The notes beneath the pieces are model-generated. The model did not search any database. It saw only the letters and a program-made list of their open reading frames with translations, and was not told the origin of the DNA. From Bacteroidota bacterium (GTDB lineage Bacteria; Bacteroidota; Bacteroidia; Bacteroidales; Porphyromonadaceae): a stretch of DNA of 64,000 nucleotides. Of this stretch, positions 36,461-45,929 are shown one piece after another; position 1 is the first letter of the stretch, and every line of letters begins with the position of its first letter. The stretch is taken from positions 62,001 through 126,000 of the forward strand of contig JAEWWU010000006.1 in NCBI GenBank assembly GCA_023396255.1. Reading direction: 5' to 3'. Made by a program: the position numbers and the translations under genes.

Positions 36461-37528
36461 ATGAAAAAACTTTCTTGCTTTTTGGGGCTGATGGCTTCAT
36501 TATTTCTCCTCCCTCAGTGTTTTAAGCATCAAGAGCCACAGGAATATACCGCCAGTCGTTCCGAAAACTTTTATCGATTGTGGAAAGTTTTGGACGAAGG
36601 GTACTGTTTTTTTCCCGAGCGCTATCCTGACCCCAATGGGTGGAAAGCGGTATACGATGAGTTAAGCCCTTTGGTACACGAACAAATGAGCGATGACGAA
36701 CTATTCGACCTTATGTCGGCAATGGCCAATCGACTGAAAGATGGTCACGTAAATATTTTTTCTCCGTTCGATGTCAGTCGTTACAGGGATTGGGCCAATT
36801 CTTCACAAAGTTTCTACAACGGAGCTATCCGCAGTCTTTATTTAGGGGACCGCTATCGCCAAGCCGGTTCACTCCTCTACTGCGTGCTACAATACAACCA
36901 TCACGCAACTGACAGCATAGGATATGTTGTATGCAATAGTTTCTCTTCGGCAATCACCCTGCAACATTGGTCTGCTGTTTTTCAACGTATGGCACACTGC
37001 AAGGGACTGATCATAGATCTACGTAATAATGGAGGGGGATTGGTCAGCAATGCCTCCACGATGGCATCTTGCTTTATTTCACAACGAACTTTGGTCGCTT
37101 ACCTCTCTGCCAAACAAGGACCTGAGCACAACAGTTTTGGTCCACTAAGTGCCATTTTCGTTGATCCCGCCCCCGAAAAAGTTCGCTGGAAGAAACCGGT
37201 AGTCTTGCTCACCAACCGAGGCGTGTACAGTGCTGCCAACAGTGTTACAACATATATGAAACAAGTTCCCCAAGTTTACATCGTGGGAGACACTACCGGT
37301 GGGGGAGGCGGTTTGCCTATTTCGAGTGAATTGCCCAACGGATGGTGGTTGCGATATTCTGGGTCTCGAACCTATGATGCACACAAGAAACTCATCGAAT
37401 GGGGAGTGGCTCCTCATTTTATACAACCACAGACGGAGCAAGCCACTGCCCAAAACCAAGATGCTCTTATAGAAAAAGCCATTGAGCATATCAAGCAAGT
37501 AGGAATCTCTATCTCCTTTGGCAACTAA
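36461..37528 (+). CDS. S41-family peptidase, exported lipoprotein
   Basis: This protein of 355 residues begins with a signal peptide ending LPQC (Cys20), a likely lipid anchor. The N-terminal helical part (about 35-100, ...RLKDGHVNIFSPFD) is the usual lead-in of Bacteroidales S41 enzymes. The catalytic part has LIIDLRNNGGG (about 183-193), the nucleophile Ser in GVYSAANS (about 249-256) and GDTTGGGGG. A PDZ domain, normal in CtpA-type members, is not evident; a short insert stands in its place. The enzyme probably trims or degrades envelope proteins. It is the last gene of the parC operon. Confidence 0.87.
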   Translation: MKKLSCFLGLMASLFLLPQCFKHQEPQEYTASRSENFYRLWKVLDEGYCFFPERYPDPNGWKAVYDELSPLVHEQMSDDELFDLMSAMANRLKDGHVNIFSPFDVSRYRDWANSSQSFYNGAIRSLYLGDRYRQAGSLLYCVLQYNHHATDSIGYVVCNSFSSAITLQHWSAVFQRMAHCKGLIIDLRNNGGGLVSNASTMASCFISQRTLVAYLSAKQGPEHNSFGPLSAIFVDPAPEKVRWKKPVVLLTNRGVYSAANSVTTYMKQVPQVYIVGDTTGGGGGLPISSELPNGWWLRYSGSRTYDAHKKLIEWGVAPHFIQPQTEQATAQNQDALIEKAIEHIKQVGISISFGN

Positions 37529-37674
37529 AATCTCTAATTCTTTGACAAAGGTGTACTAATTCCCTAAAAGAAGAGAAGAAGGTTGTTCTTATCGTTTTTT
37601 ATTCATTATTTTGTTTTCCACGAAACAAGCAGAGAATCAAATAATTCAGAAACCTCCATAAAAATAAAACAGGT

Positions 37675-38313
37675 ATGCTCAGAAGAATTAGGAAACCACT
37701 ACTGTTGGGAATTTTATTGATTGGTTCCCTGTGGGCGACACACGGACAACAAATAGCCACAACCTCGGATGGTACTCAGGTCATACTCTATAACGACGGA
37801 ACTTGGGAATATGCCTCACGTCAAATAGGCAATCGCCCGTCTTGGGATATACCCAATGATGCTGCTGTTTGGGTGGCTCCCGGAACAGAATATAGATCAG
37901 CAGAGATAACCATCAACAAAGAAGTAAGATTCAAAATAGAAAATGGAATATTAGAAAATGTACAGCTTCTTCACAGGGGATTTGTGGTTTATGACCACCA
38001 AACAGGTGTAGTTGACCGCTCTTTTTTCCGCAGGGTGAAATACGATATGAAAGGGAGAGTAGAACGCCTGGGAAATTGGGGCATAGAATACGACTTCCTA
38101 AGTGGGGCCATAAAGAAAATAGGTCGCTACCCCATAGAACACTCCTTTATAACCAATAAAATAGAGCGGGTTGGTTCTTTGAAGATTGAATACGAATTCG
38201 ATACTGAACGTATAAAAAGGATTGGCAATATGCGCGTTGAATATGATTTCTTTAGCAAACAAGTAGAGGAAATAAAAGGCGAAAATAAAGGAGTACAAAT
38301 ACTCATCTACTAA
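37675..38313 (+). CDS. Secreted protein of unknown function with 17-residue tandem repeats
   Basis: This exported protein of 212 residues has a signal peptide (about 1-24, THGQ). A short N-terminal segment (TSDGTQVILYNDGTWEY) is a motif often seen after signal peptides in Bacteroidetes. The C-terminal half is a regular array of 17-residue units with pattern xxI(K/E)(R/K)IGxxxIEYxFxx: GRVERLGNWGIEYDFLS, GAIKKIGRYPIEHSFIT, NKIERVGSLKIEYEFDT and ERIKRIGNMRVEYDFFS, plus partial units at both ends. This should form a small beta-solenoid or roll, reminiscent of YD or MORN repeats. No function is assigned. Confidence 0.72.
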   Translation: MLRRIRKPLLLGILLIGSLWATHGQQIATTSDGTQVILYNDGTWEYASRQIGNRPSWDIPNDAAVWVAPGTEYRSAEITINKEVRFKIENGILENVQLLHRGFVVYDHQTGVVDRSFFRRVKYDMKGRVERLGNWGIEYDFLSGAIKKIGRYPIEHSFITNKIERVGSLKIEYEFDTERIKRIGNMRVEYDFFSKQVEEIKGENKGVQILIY

Positions 38314-38382
38314 GCAACTCTCTCTCCTGAAGGTAAGTGTATAAACCATCCTCTACTCTAAAGTTTCAAATCCGGAGCTATA

Positions 38383-39360
38383 ATGAAGCCTAAGTTATTT
38401 ACTACCCAAGAGGGTATAATCCCAGCGGCCAAGGGGCGAATACTGCGCTCTGCCCAAACTGGGATGGAAGTGCTCTCCCCCATTGCAGACAAAATATCTG
38501 ATACTTTTTCCGATGTGCAAGAACGGTTGCCTCGCATCATCAAAGGAGATACCCCTACCTTGGGGGTCGCTTTAAGCGGGGGCAGCGCACGGGGGTTTGC
38601 CTATGCCGGCATATTTCGTTTCTTGGAAGAGCACAACGCCCTTCCCTCCGTGATTGCAGCAACTAGCGCCGGGTCGCTATTTGCTTCGCTCTACTTGGAC
38701 GGCTACTCCCCCGATGAGTTTTTACAACTGTTTAGAGGCAAAGACTTCCGCTCCTTTGCCTCTTTTCAAATACCCCGCTACGGATTGTTTGGCACAGACA
38801 ATTTTAGAAGTTTTCTATCGCAACATTTGCATCACAAAAGGCTCGAAGACCTACCTATTCCTCTATACATAGCAGCCACCGAACTGGATTCCGGACAGTG
38901 CAGGGTATTTAGCAAGGGACCGCTGGCTCGCATTGTGCAAGCCTCGTGCAGTATTCCCGTACTCTTCAATCCTGTAAATATCGATAACCATCTTTATGTG
39001 GATGGAGGTATTTTCAAAAACCTCCCCGCAAGCGCAATTCGCAATCGATGCGACTATTTATTAGGGGTTCACTTGGCTTTGGATGTAGCCAGACTCCCGT
39101 GGAGGCGTAATATCGTTGGTGTGGCTGAACGTTGCTTCGATGCTATTTTTTACGCCAATTCGGAGAGAGATACCATTTTGTGCGATGCCGTTATAGAAGC
39201 TCCCGAATTGGCAGCTTTTGGTTCTTTCGATACCGAATCGGCTCGTTGTATGGCAGATATCGGCTATTATCTGGCTCGAAAGTTGTACAACGAAAACAAA
39301 ACCTTTGCCAAGATCATCGACAAAATATCGGCAGCGAACAAGGAAAAAGGAACCAAATAG
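38383..39360 (+). CDS. Patatin-like phospholipase
   Basis: This protein of 325 residues has a patatin domain (about 58-260) with the oxyanion motif GGSARGFAYAG, the nucleophile Ser in ATSAGS (about 93-98) and the catalytic Asp in VDGGIF. The nucleophile elbow is A-x-S-x-G instead of the usual G-x-S-x-G. Patatins hydrolyse acyl ester bonds of membrane lipids. No signal peptide is visible; the N-terminal 55 residues are amphipathic and may bind membranes. The sufS gene follows with its own promoter. Confidence 0.88.
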   Translation: MKPKLFTTQEGIIPAAKGRILRSAQTGMEVLSPIADKISDTFSDVQERLPRIIKGDTPTLGVALSGGSARGFAYAGIFRFLEEHNALPSVIAATSAGSLFASLYLDGYSPDEFLQLFRGKDFRSFASFQIPRYGLFGTDNFRSFLSQHLHHKRLEDLPIPLYIAATELDSGQCRVFSKGPLARIVQASCSIPVLFNPVNIDNHLYVDGGIFKNLPASAIRNRCDYLLGVHLALDVARLPWRRNIVGVAERCFDAIFYANSERDTILCDAVIEAPELAAFGSFDTESARCMADIGYYLARKLYNENKTFAKIIDKISAANKEKGTK

Positions 39361-39373
39361 CCCCATTTTAGGT

Positions 39374-39381
39374 TACTTTTG
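39374..39381 (+). promoter_or_regulatory. -7 element of sufS
   Basis: TACTTTTG fits TAnnTTTG, 35 bp before the ATG at 39416. It excludes the much longer reading frame that begins inside the patatin gene. Confidence 0.55.
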
Positions 39382-39415
39382 CAACATAGAACCAAAAAGA
39401 AAAGGATCAAAAGCA

Positions 39416-40630
39416 ATGGATATAACCGAATACCGCAAAGACTTTCCCATTTTTTCGGTAATGGAACAAGAAAACCCCAAATGGGTTTACCTCGATAGTG
39501 GGGCTACCACGCAAAAGCCTCGCCAAGTAATAGATGCCATCACTGAAAGCTATACCCATTGCAATGCCAATGTACACAGAGGCGTGTACAAGATGAGTCG
39601 GCAAGCCACCGAACGCCACGAGGCAGCTCGCCACACGGTAGCACAATTCATAGGTGCCGCCTCTGACAAAGAGGTGCTCTTTACAAGAGGGACAACTGAA
39701 GCCATTAATTTGGTTGCTCATTCTTACGGAGAAGCTTTCGTCAAGGAGGGAGATGAAATCATAATCACCACGATGGAGCACCACGCCAACATTGTGCCGT
39801 GGCAAATGCTTTGCCAAAAGAAAGGTTGTAAACTGAAAGTTGCTCGGCTTCTCCCCGACGGCTCTTTGGATTTGGAACACTTCAAGTCTCTACTCTCAGA
39901 TAAAACTCGACTGGTTGCCGTAGCTCACGTGAGTAATGTTTTGGGAACACACAACCCCATTGAAATGCTCTCCCAATGGACACACGAAGTGGGTGCTCAT
40001 TTATTGGTTGATGGGGCGCAAGCCATTGCCCACACAAGTGTGGACGTGCAAAAACTGGGGGTTGATTTCTACGCTTTTTCGGGACATAAAATCTATGCCC
40101 CCACCGGAATTGGGGTGCTTTGGGGCAGGCAAGAGTTACTCGACCAGATGCCTCCCTACCAAACGGGTGGAGAGATGATCGACCGCGTATCGTTTGAAGA
40201 AACGACCTTCAACACCCTCCCCCATAAGTTCGAAGCAGGGACTCCCGACTTTATTGGATCTCACGCTTTGGCTACGGCTCTATTGTACGTGCAAAGTGTT
40301 GGAATAGACCGCATCGCAACCTATGAAAACGAGTTACTTTGCCACGCCACGGAGATCGTACAGTCTTTTCCCGAACTGACTATTTTAGGAACAGCCCCCC
40401 ATAAGTCGGGAGCTGTGACAATGGTTTGCAATAAGGCGCACGCCTATGATTTAGGAATGCTGCTTGATCAACAAGGGATAGCTGTCCGCACAGGGCACCA
40501 TTGCGCACAACCCTTGGTTGAAAGTTTGGGGCAAACCGCCACACTGAGGCTTTCTTTGGCTCTGTACAACAACCACTCTGACCTCGACAAATTCGCCTCC
40601 GCTATGAAACGGACTCTCTCTTTCTTTTGA
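39416..40630 (+). CDS. sufS: Cysteine desulfurase SufS
   Basis: This protein of 404 residues is a PLP-dependent enzyme that takes sulfur from cysteine for Fe-S cluster assembly. The PLP lysine is Lys225 (FSGHKIYAPTG), the persulfide cysteine is Cys363 (RTGHHCAQPL), and HHANIVPW and GAQAxxH are in place. This is the group II (SufS/CsdA) form. The ATG at 39416 is preferred: it gives the standard N-terminus and lies just after a -7 element. The other suf genes are not nearby. RNase HII follows 16 bp later. Confidence 0.95.
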   Translation: MDITEYRKDFPIFSVMEQENPKWVYLDSGATTQKPRQVIDAITESYTHCNANVHRGVYKMSRQATERHEAARHTVAQFIGAASDKEVLFTRGTTEAINLVAHSYGEAFVKEGDEIIITTMEHHANIVPWQMLCQKKGCKLKVARLLPDGSLDLEHFKSLLSDKTRLVAVAHVSNVLGTHNPIEMLSQWTHEVGAHLLVDGAQAIAHTSVDVQKLGVDFYAFSGHKIYAPTGIGVLWGRQELLDQMPPYQTGGEMIDRVSFEETTFNTLPHKFEAGTPDFIGSHALATALLYVQSVGIDRIATYENELLCHATEIVQSFPELTILGTAPHKSGAVTMVCNKAHAYDLGMLLDQQGIAVRTGHHCAQPLVESLGQTATLRLSLALYNNHSDLDKFASAMKRTLSFF

Positions 40631-40646
40631 CCCCACACTACTACCT

Positions 40647-41231
40647 ATGCTGCAACCCTTTTACGAATACGATCTCTTGCTTGAAGCCGGTTGCGACGAA
40701 GCCGGACGAGGGTGTTTGGCAGGGGATGTCTATGCTGCAGCCGTTATTTGGCCCAAAGAGCTGAACCATCCTTTGCTCAAAGACTCGAAAAAACTATCCG
40801 CATCCCAACGCGGTCTGCTAAGACTGTTCATAGAAGAAAACGCCATCGCCTTTGCCGTAGCCACAGCGTCAGTTCACGAAATAGGTTCTCTCAACATTCT
40901 AAACGCTTCCATACTGGCTATGCACCGGGCAATAGACCAACTAAAAGTTTTCCCCGGCAGATTGCTGATAGATGGCAATCGGTTCAAACCTCACCCACAA
41001 GGCATACCACACCATTGCATCATAAAGGGAGACAATACTTATTGCTCAATCGCGGCCGCTTCGGTTTTGGCGAAAACCTATCGAGACAGCTATATGACAG
41101 AGATGGCCCAGTTATACCCTCACTATGGATGGGACGAAAACAAAGGCTACCCCACCTCAGTCCACAGAGAGGCTATTGCTCGTTATGGCACCACTCCTTT
41201 GCATCGAAAAGGATTCAAACTTTTACCCTAA
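40647..41231 (+). CDS. rnhB: Ribonuclease HII
   Basis: This protein of 194 residues removes ribonucleotides and RNA primers from DNA. The catalytic acidic residues lie in GCDEAGRG (Asp17, Glu18) and in RLLIDGNRF (Asp near 111) as in RNase HII; the VYAAAV, LKDSKKLS and AAASVLAKTYRD motifs match the family. It is probably co-transcribed with sufS. Confidence 0.95.
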   Translation: MLQPFYEYDLLLEAGCDEAGRGCLAGDVYAAAVIWPKELNHPLLKDSKKLSASQRGLLRLFIEENAIAFAVATASVHEIGSLNILNASILAMHRAIDQLKVFPGRLLIDGNRFKPHPQGIPHHCIIKGDNTYCSIAAASVLAKTYRDSYMTEMAQLYPHYGWDENKGYPTSVHREAIARYGTTPLHRKGFKLLP

Positions 41232-41572
41232 ACAAATCTCTTATATCCCCAGTGGATGCTTTGCTGCTTCTCAACAGCAATGTCTATTTTTAGTCCTTGT
41301 CGGCAGGAAGATAACTGTTGCAAGTGATAATTCTGCAAAAATACTTCCCTATCTTTGCGAAACAACAGAGAGACGAGATTGCCCTCATCTTTTGTTGTTG
41401 TAATGAACATATCTTTTGTACGAAGAGTTATGTAAGTAACTAAGCAAAGGGCTGCCTGTTTTTGCTGCCCAAAGGATAACTATTGAGAGGCACCTAATCC
41501 ACATCATCTGTTTCAAAATAAAAATCTCTAACCGCTGTCTGAAAATAGATTGCACACAACTACCTACTCACA
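41232..41572 (+). promoter_or_regulatory. Region between rnhB and copA with a candidate promoter
   Basis: TATCTTTG (41350-41357) fits the -7 consensus and would give copA a leader of about 200 nt. I see no recognisable riboswitch; a short GGGC/GCCC stem lies near 41450-41470. Nothing else is supported here. Confidence 0.4.
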
Positions 41573-43810
41573 ATGATACTGCAAACAACATATCCCTTAT
41601 TAGGTTTGCATTGTGCTGGATGCGCCAAGCGAGCCGAAGACACCTTACAAGCATTGGATGGAGTGGAAGCGGTCAGTGTCAATTTGATTGCTGCCACCGT
41701 ACAGATCCGCTACAACAGTGATTTGTGCACTCCCGAGCAATTTGAGCAAGCCATTCAACAAGCCGGCTACCAACTCCTCATCCATCAGCAAGAAGACGAC
41801 TTTGAAGAATTGGAGAGAATCAGGCTCCAAGCCTATCGAAAGCAACGCTCCCATATGCAGTTAGCTCTAAGTTTGGGAGGTATTGTTATGCTACTCAGTA
41901 TGCTTTGGATGCACTACCTCGTTGCCCAAATTGCAGCCGGACTCATTACTACCGTTATACTTATCCTACCGGGACGCAGCTTCTTTACTCAATCCTGGAA
42001 GCAAATTCGCTCCAGAAGTCTCGGGATGGATACACTGGTTGCAATGAGCACCGGAATAGCCTATTTGTATAGCGCGGTGCAATTACTTCTCTTTGTGATT
42101 CACAATGAGGGAGTCCTTCCACATCTGTACTTTGAGGCAACTTCTATGATTATCGCTTTTGTCCTGTTGGGAAAATGGTTGGAAGCTCGTGCCAAAGGAA
42201 ACGCGACCAAGGCAATCAAATCGCTCATTGGAATGCAACCCAAAGAGGTTTATCGCATCAATCTCAATGGAGAAGAGGAAGTTTGCAGCATCAAAGATCT
42301 TATGCCGGGCGATACCCTTCTCCTCCGCCCCGGTGAACGCATAGCCGCTGATGGCGAGGTGATACAAGGAACTTCGTCCGTAAATGAAAGTTGGCTTACC
42401 GGAGAGGCCACTCCGGTAGTCAAAGAAGCAGGTGCTCCCCTATATGCCGGCACCATCAATGGGAAGGGGGCTCTCACTATGCGTGCCTCCCAAGTTCGAG
42501 GCAATACTCTATTGGGGCGCATCATTCGACGAGTTCAAGACGCTCAAGGCTCTAAAGCTCCCATACAAAAGCAGGTCGATAAGGTAGCATCTGTTTTTGT
42601 TCCTCTTATAATTATTGTAGCCATCATCACTTTTGTTCTTTGGTGGTTTTTCGGAGGCAATAATCTGCTCCCCCAAGCACTTGTTGCCGCCGTTGCTGTT
42701 TTGGTTATCGCCTGCCCTTGTGCCTTGGGATTGGCAACCCCGGCAGCCATCACTGTGGGAATAGGTAATGCGGCAGAGCTTGGCATTTTGGTCAAAGATG
42801 CCAAGACATTGGAAGTAGCGCACCGCATCAATACGGTTGTCTTAGACAAAACCGGCACCATTACGCAGGGTAAACCCGTTGTGGTCAGCAGCAAGTGGTT
42901 TCGCAATCCTGTCGATGGTTGGGCTACTCTCCTCAAAAAGATAGAGCAAGCCAGCGAACATCCTTTGTCCGGTGCCATCATCGAAAATGTATTGGGCTAC
43001 TCGGACACGACCCAGACACAGCCATTACAAAAAATCGAAGCCATTCCGGGAAAAGGATTGGTCGCCTACACGCAAGAAGGATTGCATTTTACTGTGGGAA
43101 ATCGAGCACTATTGGATGAACGGCAAATAACGATTTCTCCCGAGGCACAAACCCTACTGCAACAATTCTCCGACAGAGGAGAAACGGTGGTCGGCTATGC
43201 CGATGCTGATGGGATTATAGCCCTGTTGGGTATCAAGGATGCCATCAAAGAAGATTCGGCACGAGCAATTGCCCTACTCAAAGCCAAGGGAATACAAGTG
43301 ATTATGCTCACCGGTGACAACGAGACCATTTCTCGCAAAATAGCACGGGAGGTGAGTATCGATCGTGTCTATGCCGGTGTTTTGCCAGAAGAGAAAGCCA
43401 ATATCGTTCAAAAACTTTGCAAGCAAGGATTACGGGTAGCTATGGTGGGGGATGGGATCAACGACAGTGCGGCTTTAGCGGAGTCGGATTTGAGTGTGGC
43501 TATGGGACAAGGCAGCGACATAGCCATAGAAACAGCAATGGCAACCATTGCTTCGAACAATTTGCTCCAATTGAACAATCTCATAGGTCTGTCTCGAAAT
43601 ACGGTACGCACCATTCGGCAAAATCTTTTCTGGGCCTTTGCCTACAACCTAATTGCAATCCCTATTGCAGGGGGGATTCTTTATCCATTGTGGCACTACC
43701 AAATGCATCCGATGATTGCAAGTGCAGCAATGGCATTCAGTAGTATAAGCGTCGTACTCAATAGTCTGCTCCTTAATCGACGAAATAGACCTCTTCGACA
43801 CCAACGATAG
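41573..43810 (+). CDS. copA: Copper-exporting P-type ATPase CopA
   Basis: This protein of 745 residues is a P1B heavy-metal pump. There is one N-terminal metal-binding domain with GLHCAGC (Cys14, Cys17), eight membrane helices, the transport motif CPC (381-383) in ACPCALGLATPAA, phosphorylation site Asp425 (DKTGT), the EHPLSG motif, and MLTGDN and GDGINDSAAL in the ATP domains. The CPC motif and the TM7/TM8 residues (NLIAIPIAGG, ASAAMAFSSISVVLNSL) indicate Cu(I). It exports copper from the cytoplasm. No copper regulator or chaperone gene is adjacent. Confidence 0.94.
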   Translation: MILQTTYPLLGLHCAGCAKRAEDTLQALDGVEAVSVNLIAATVQIRYNSDLCTPEQFEQAIQQAGYQLLIHQQEDDFEELERIRLQAYRKQRSHMQLALSLGGIVMLLSMLWMHYLVAQIAAGLITTVILILPGRSFFTQSWKQIRSRSLGMDTLVAMSTGIAYLYSAVQLLLFVIHNEGVLPHLYFEATSMIIAFVLLGKWLEARAKGNATKAIKSLIGMQPKEVYRINLNGEEEVCSIKDLMPGDTLLLRPGERIAADGEVIQGTSSVNESWLTGEATPVVKEAGAPLYAGTINGKGALTMRASQVRGNTLLGRIIRRVQDAQGSKAPIQKQVDKVASVFVPLIIIVAIITFVLWWFFGGNNLLPQALVAAVAVLVIACPCALGLATPAAITVGIGNAAELGILVKDAKTLEVAHRINTVVLDKTGTITQGKPVVVSSKWFRNPVDGWATLLKKIEQASEHPLSGAIIENVLGYSDTTQTQPLQKIEAIPGKGLVAYTQEGLHFTVGNRALLDERQITISPEAQTLLQQFSDRGETVVGYADADGIIALLGIKDAIKEDSARAIALLKAKGIQVIMLTGDNETISRKIAREVSIDRVYAGVLPEEKANIVQKLCKQGLRVAMVGDGINDSAALAESDLSVAMGQGSDIAIETAMATIASNNLLQLNNLIGLSRNTVRTIRQNLFWAFAYNLIAIPIAGGILYPLWHYQMHPMIASAAMAFSSISVVLNSLLLNRRNRPLRHQR

Positions 43811-43950
43811 TACCCTTCTCTTCTTATCCTAAGCAAATTTTTGTCTCAAAATAAGGAAAATTCGTTTGGGTAGACGAGAAACACACAACTTTTCCCCACC
43901 CCAAGGAACAAAGGTTTGCTTTTTCTTTTCGGTATAAAAAACAAACCCAA

Positions 43951-44075
43951 ATTCCTCGTTGCATCTTCTGTTCCATTACTTCCCTCAAAATACTTGATTA
44001 GTTCCCTACTTTTCGGTGATTTTGAGGGAATTATTTTTCGATAATTCCCTGCTAATTTCTATTCCGTCCAAGCAA
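43951..44075 (+). repeat. Dispersed palindromic repeat, copy 4
   Basis: It is the best match to copy 5 (54738-54891): the two share about 120 bp with scattered differences, from GCATCTTCTGTTC through GGTGATTTTGAGGGAATTA to ATTCCGTCCAAG. Core inverted repeat: GGGAATTAT (44027-44035) facing ATAATTCCC (44041-44049). Confidence 0.82.
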
Positions 44076-44417
44076 ATTGTAGACGGCAGAGAACTAAATC
44101 CGTTCCCCAAAAGATCTTGCACGGTATAAGGAAGATTTCGCTCAACCTCCTATTCCTTTTCTCTTGAGAAATAGAATCATAACCATTGATAAAAAGGAAA
44201 GTACATATCCTAATAACTTCCGTTTGGATACTGCTTGTGGGGTATACAACTGGAGGTAGAAACAAGCCGCAATACGATCACACTAAATAGCAACGTATAA
44301 ATCTTTATGAGTATAAAATTGTTTTTTCTTACTTAATATCACTTATTTTAGGTATTGTGGTTCAAAGGAAACATTACGACTTTTGCAAGGAGAAACAACG
44401 GGTTATCTATTTGACCT

Positions 44418-45092
44418 ATGCAAACAACAAAAGAGCATACACGTAAGCTATTGATGGAGACGGCTCGAGAGGCCTTTCTTCAAAAAGGATTCAGAGCTGT
44501 GTCTATGCGTGAGATCTCCAAACTATCCGGAATCGGCCTAAGCAACATATACAACTATTACCCGTGTAAAGACGATTTGTTGGCTGTTGTTTTACATCCT
44601 CTTTTGGAGGCAATGGACAGGATGCTGAGAGATCACAATCGACCTGAAAATTTGTCTCTCGATGTCTTTACGTCAGAAGAATATCATCGCGCCTCTATGC
44701 AAGAGATGATGGATATTATAACTCGTTACCGTGAAGAATTCAGGCTGCTGTTTCTCCATACGCAAGACACTCGATTCGAAGATTGTTGGGAACGGTGGAT
44801 TGCCAAAAGTACAGCAGTGGGAATAGAGTATATGGAGAGAATGAAAGAACTCTATCCGGATTTACATACTTGTATTTCTCCCTTCTTCATCCATTTCACC
44901 TGCTCCTGGAGAATCAATATGGTGAAAGAAGTGGTATTGCACAAAGAACTTTCTAATGATGAAATTGAGGGTTTTGTTAGTGAGTACATCCGCTTTAGCA
45001 CGGGAGGATGGAAAAAACTTATGAACGTAAAAGACAGAGCAAAAGAGCGAACTCAGATTTCTGATGCTCACCAGTTAAAGTATAAGACTTAA
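44418..45092 (+). CDS. TetR-family transcriptional regulator
   Basis: This protein of 224 residues has an N-terminal TetR helix-turn-helix (about 8-55: FLQKGFRAVSMREISKLSGIGLSNIYNYYPCKDDLL) and a helical ligand-binding domain. It has its own terminator (45145-45181) and lies 158 bp upstream of a nine-kilobase transport operon that starts just after a perfect inverted repeat (45182-45202). It is therefore the likely local repressor of that operon, with a hydrophobic compound as inducer (inference). Confidence 0.88.
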   Translation: MQTTKEHTRKLLMETAREAFLQKGFRAVSMREISKLSGIGLSNIYNYYPCKDDLLAVVLHPLLEAMDRMLRDHNRPENLSLDVFTSEEYHRASMQEMMDIITRYREEFRLLFLHTQDTRFEDCWERWIAKSTAVGIEYMERMKELYPDLHTCISPFFIHFTCSWRINMVKEVVLHKELSNDEIEGFVSEYIRFSTGGWKKLMNVKDRAKERTQISDAHQLKYKT

Positions 45093-45144
45093 CCATCGGA
45101 TGTATGAGACTTATCTTCCCTCAATCCAATAGATTTACCAGCCG

Positions 45145-45181
45145 AGCGAGCCTCCTGCAAAGGGCGGCTCGCTTTGTTTTT
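45145..45181 (+). terminator. Terminator after the tetR-type gene
   Basis: AGCGAGCC (45145-45152) pairs with GGCTCGCT (45166-45173), followed by TTGTTTTT. Confidence 0.8.
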
Positions 45182-45202
45182 GAACAAAATAGACTTTTGT
45201 TC
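45182..45202. promoter_or_regulatory. Inverted repeat upstream of the export operon (candidate TetR operator)
   Basis: GAACAAAA (45182-45189), spacer TAGAC, TTTTGTTC (45195-45202): perfect 8-bp arms, 48 bp before the methyltransferase start. The size fits a TetR operator. It is followed by TTTTTT, so it might instead be a second terminator hairpin. Confidence 0.5.
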
Positions 45203-45250
45203 TTTTTTGATCCATTGATACACTGCTTTAGATGATTAAAGGCCATTACG

Positions 45251-45928
45251 ATGAAAAAACGACAGAATAAGGCATACGAACGCATTGCACGCCGTTATGA
45301 CGATGTACTCACCGGACGTAAGTGGTGGAGTTGGTTTTATATGCATTGCCTTTGGCGTGTGGACGACAACGATATTGCTCGTGAAGTATTGCAGATGATA
45401 CCTTGTGATTTTACCGGGCATTTACTGGATGTACCGGAAGGGACGATAATTTTTACCGCCGAAAAGTATCAATGTATCCCACGAGCAATGATTACCGGCT
45501 TAGATTATTCTCAGACAATGCTTAGTGCTGCCCAAGAGCGCATAAAAATTATGAACCTGCATAATCTGACGCTCCGGCAAGGTGATGTACTGCACCTGCC
45601 TTATGCCAACGATAGTTTTGACGGCGTGCTGTCGATGAATGGTTTGCATTGCTTTCCTTACAAGAGAGAAGCTCTCGCCGAAATCTTTCGGGTACTGAAA
45701 CCAGGAGGCTTCTTTTGCGGATGTTTCTATATCCGAGGCGAACGTAAACCGGCTGATTGGATTGTACATAACATCTTGAATAAAAGGGGGCTTTTCGTGC
45801 CACCACATCTAAGCAAACAAGAAGCAATAGATCTATTGCAGCTCTTTTATGGCAAGCAGGTTACGGCATATAACCGCCGATCAATTCTAGTGTTTAACTG
45901 TACGAAAGAATTTACAAATAACAAATGA
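45251..45928 (+). CDS. Class I SAM-dependent methyltransferase
   Basis: This protein of 225 residues has a Methyltransf_11-like core: motif I HLLDVPEGT (normally LDxGxGxG, so the glycine loop is changed), GLDYSQTML, LRQGDVLHLPYANDSFDGVLSMNGLHCFP and LKPGGFFCGCFY. The altered motif I may weaken SAM binding or reflect a subfamily. It is the first gene of the TetR-controlled operon and ends 1 bp before the transporter gene. It may modify the compound that the operon exports; lipid and quinone methyltransferases have similar folds. The substrate is not known. Confidence 0.83.
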   Translation: MKKRQNKAYERIARRYDDVLTGRKWWSWFYMHCLWRVDDNDIAREVLQMIPCDFTGHLLDVPEGTIIFTAEKYQCIPRAMITGLDYSQTMLSAAQERIKIMNLHNLTLRQGDVLHLPYANDSFDGVLSMNGLHCFPYKREALAEIFRVLKPGGFFCGCFYIRGERKPADWIVHNILNKRGLFVPPHLSKQEAIDLLQLFYGKQVTAYNRRSILVFNCTKEFTNNK

Positions 45929-45929
45929 T

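Noticed and set aside
39218..39415. Upstream in-frame extension of sufS
   Set aside because: It overlaps the patatin gene and is not homologous to SufS; a -7 element at 39374 supports the start at 39416.
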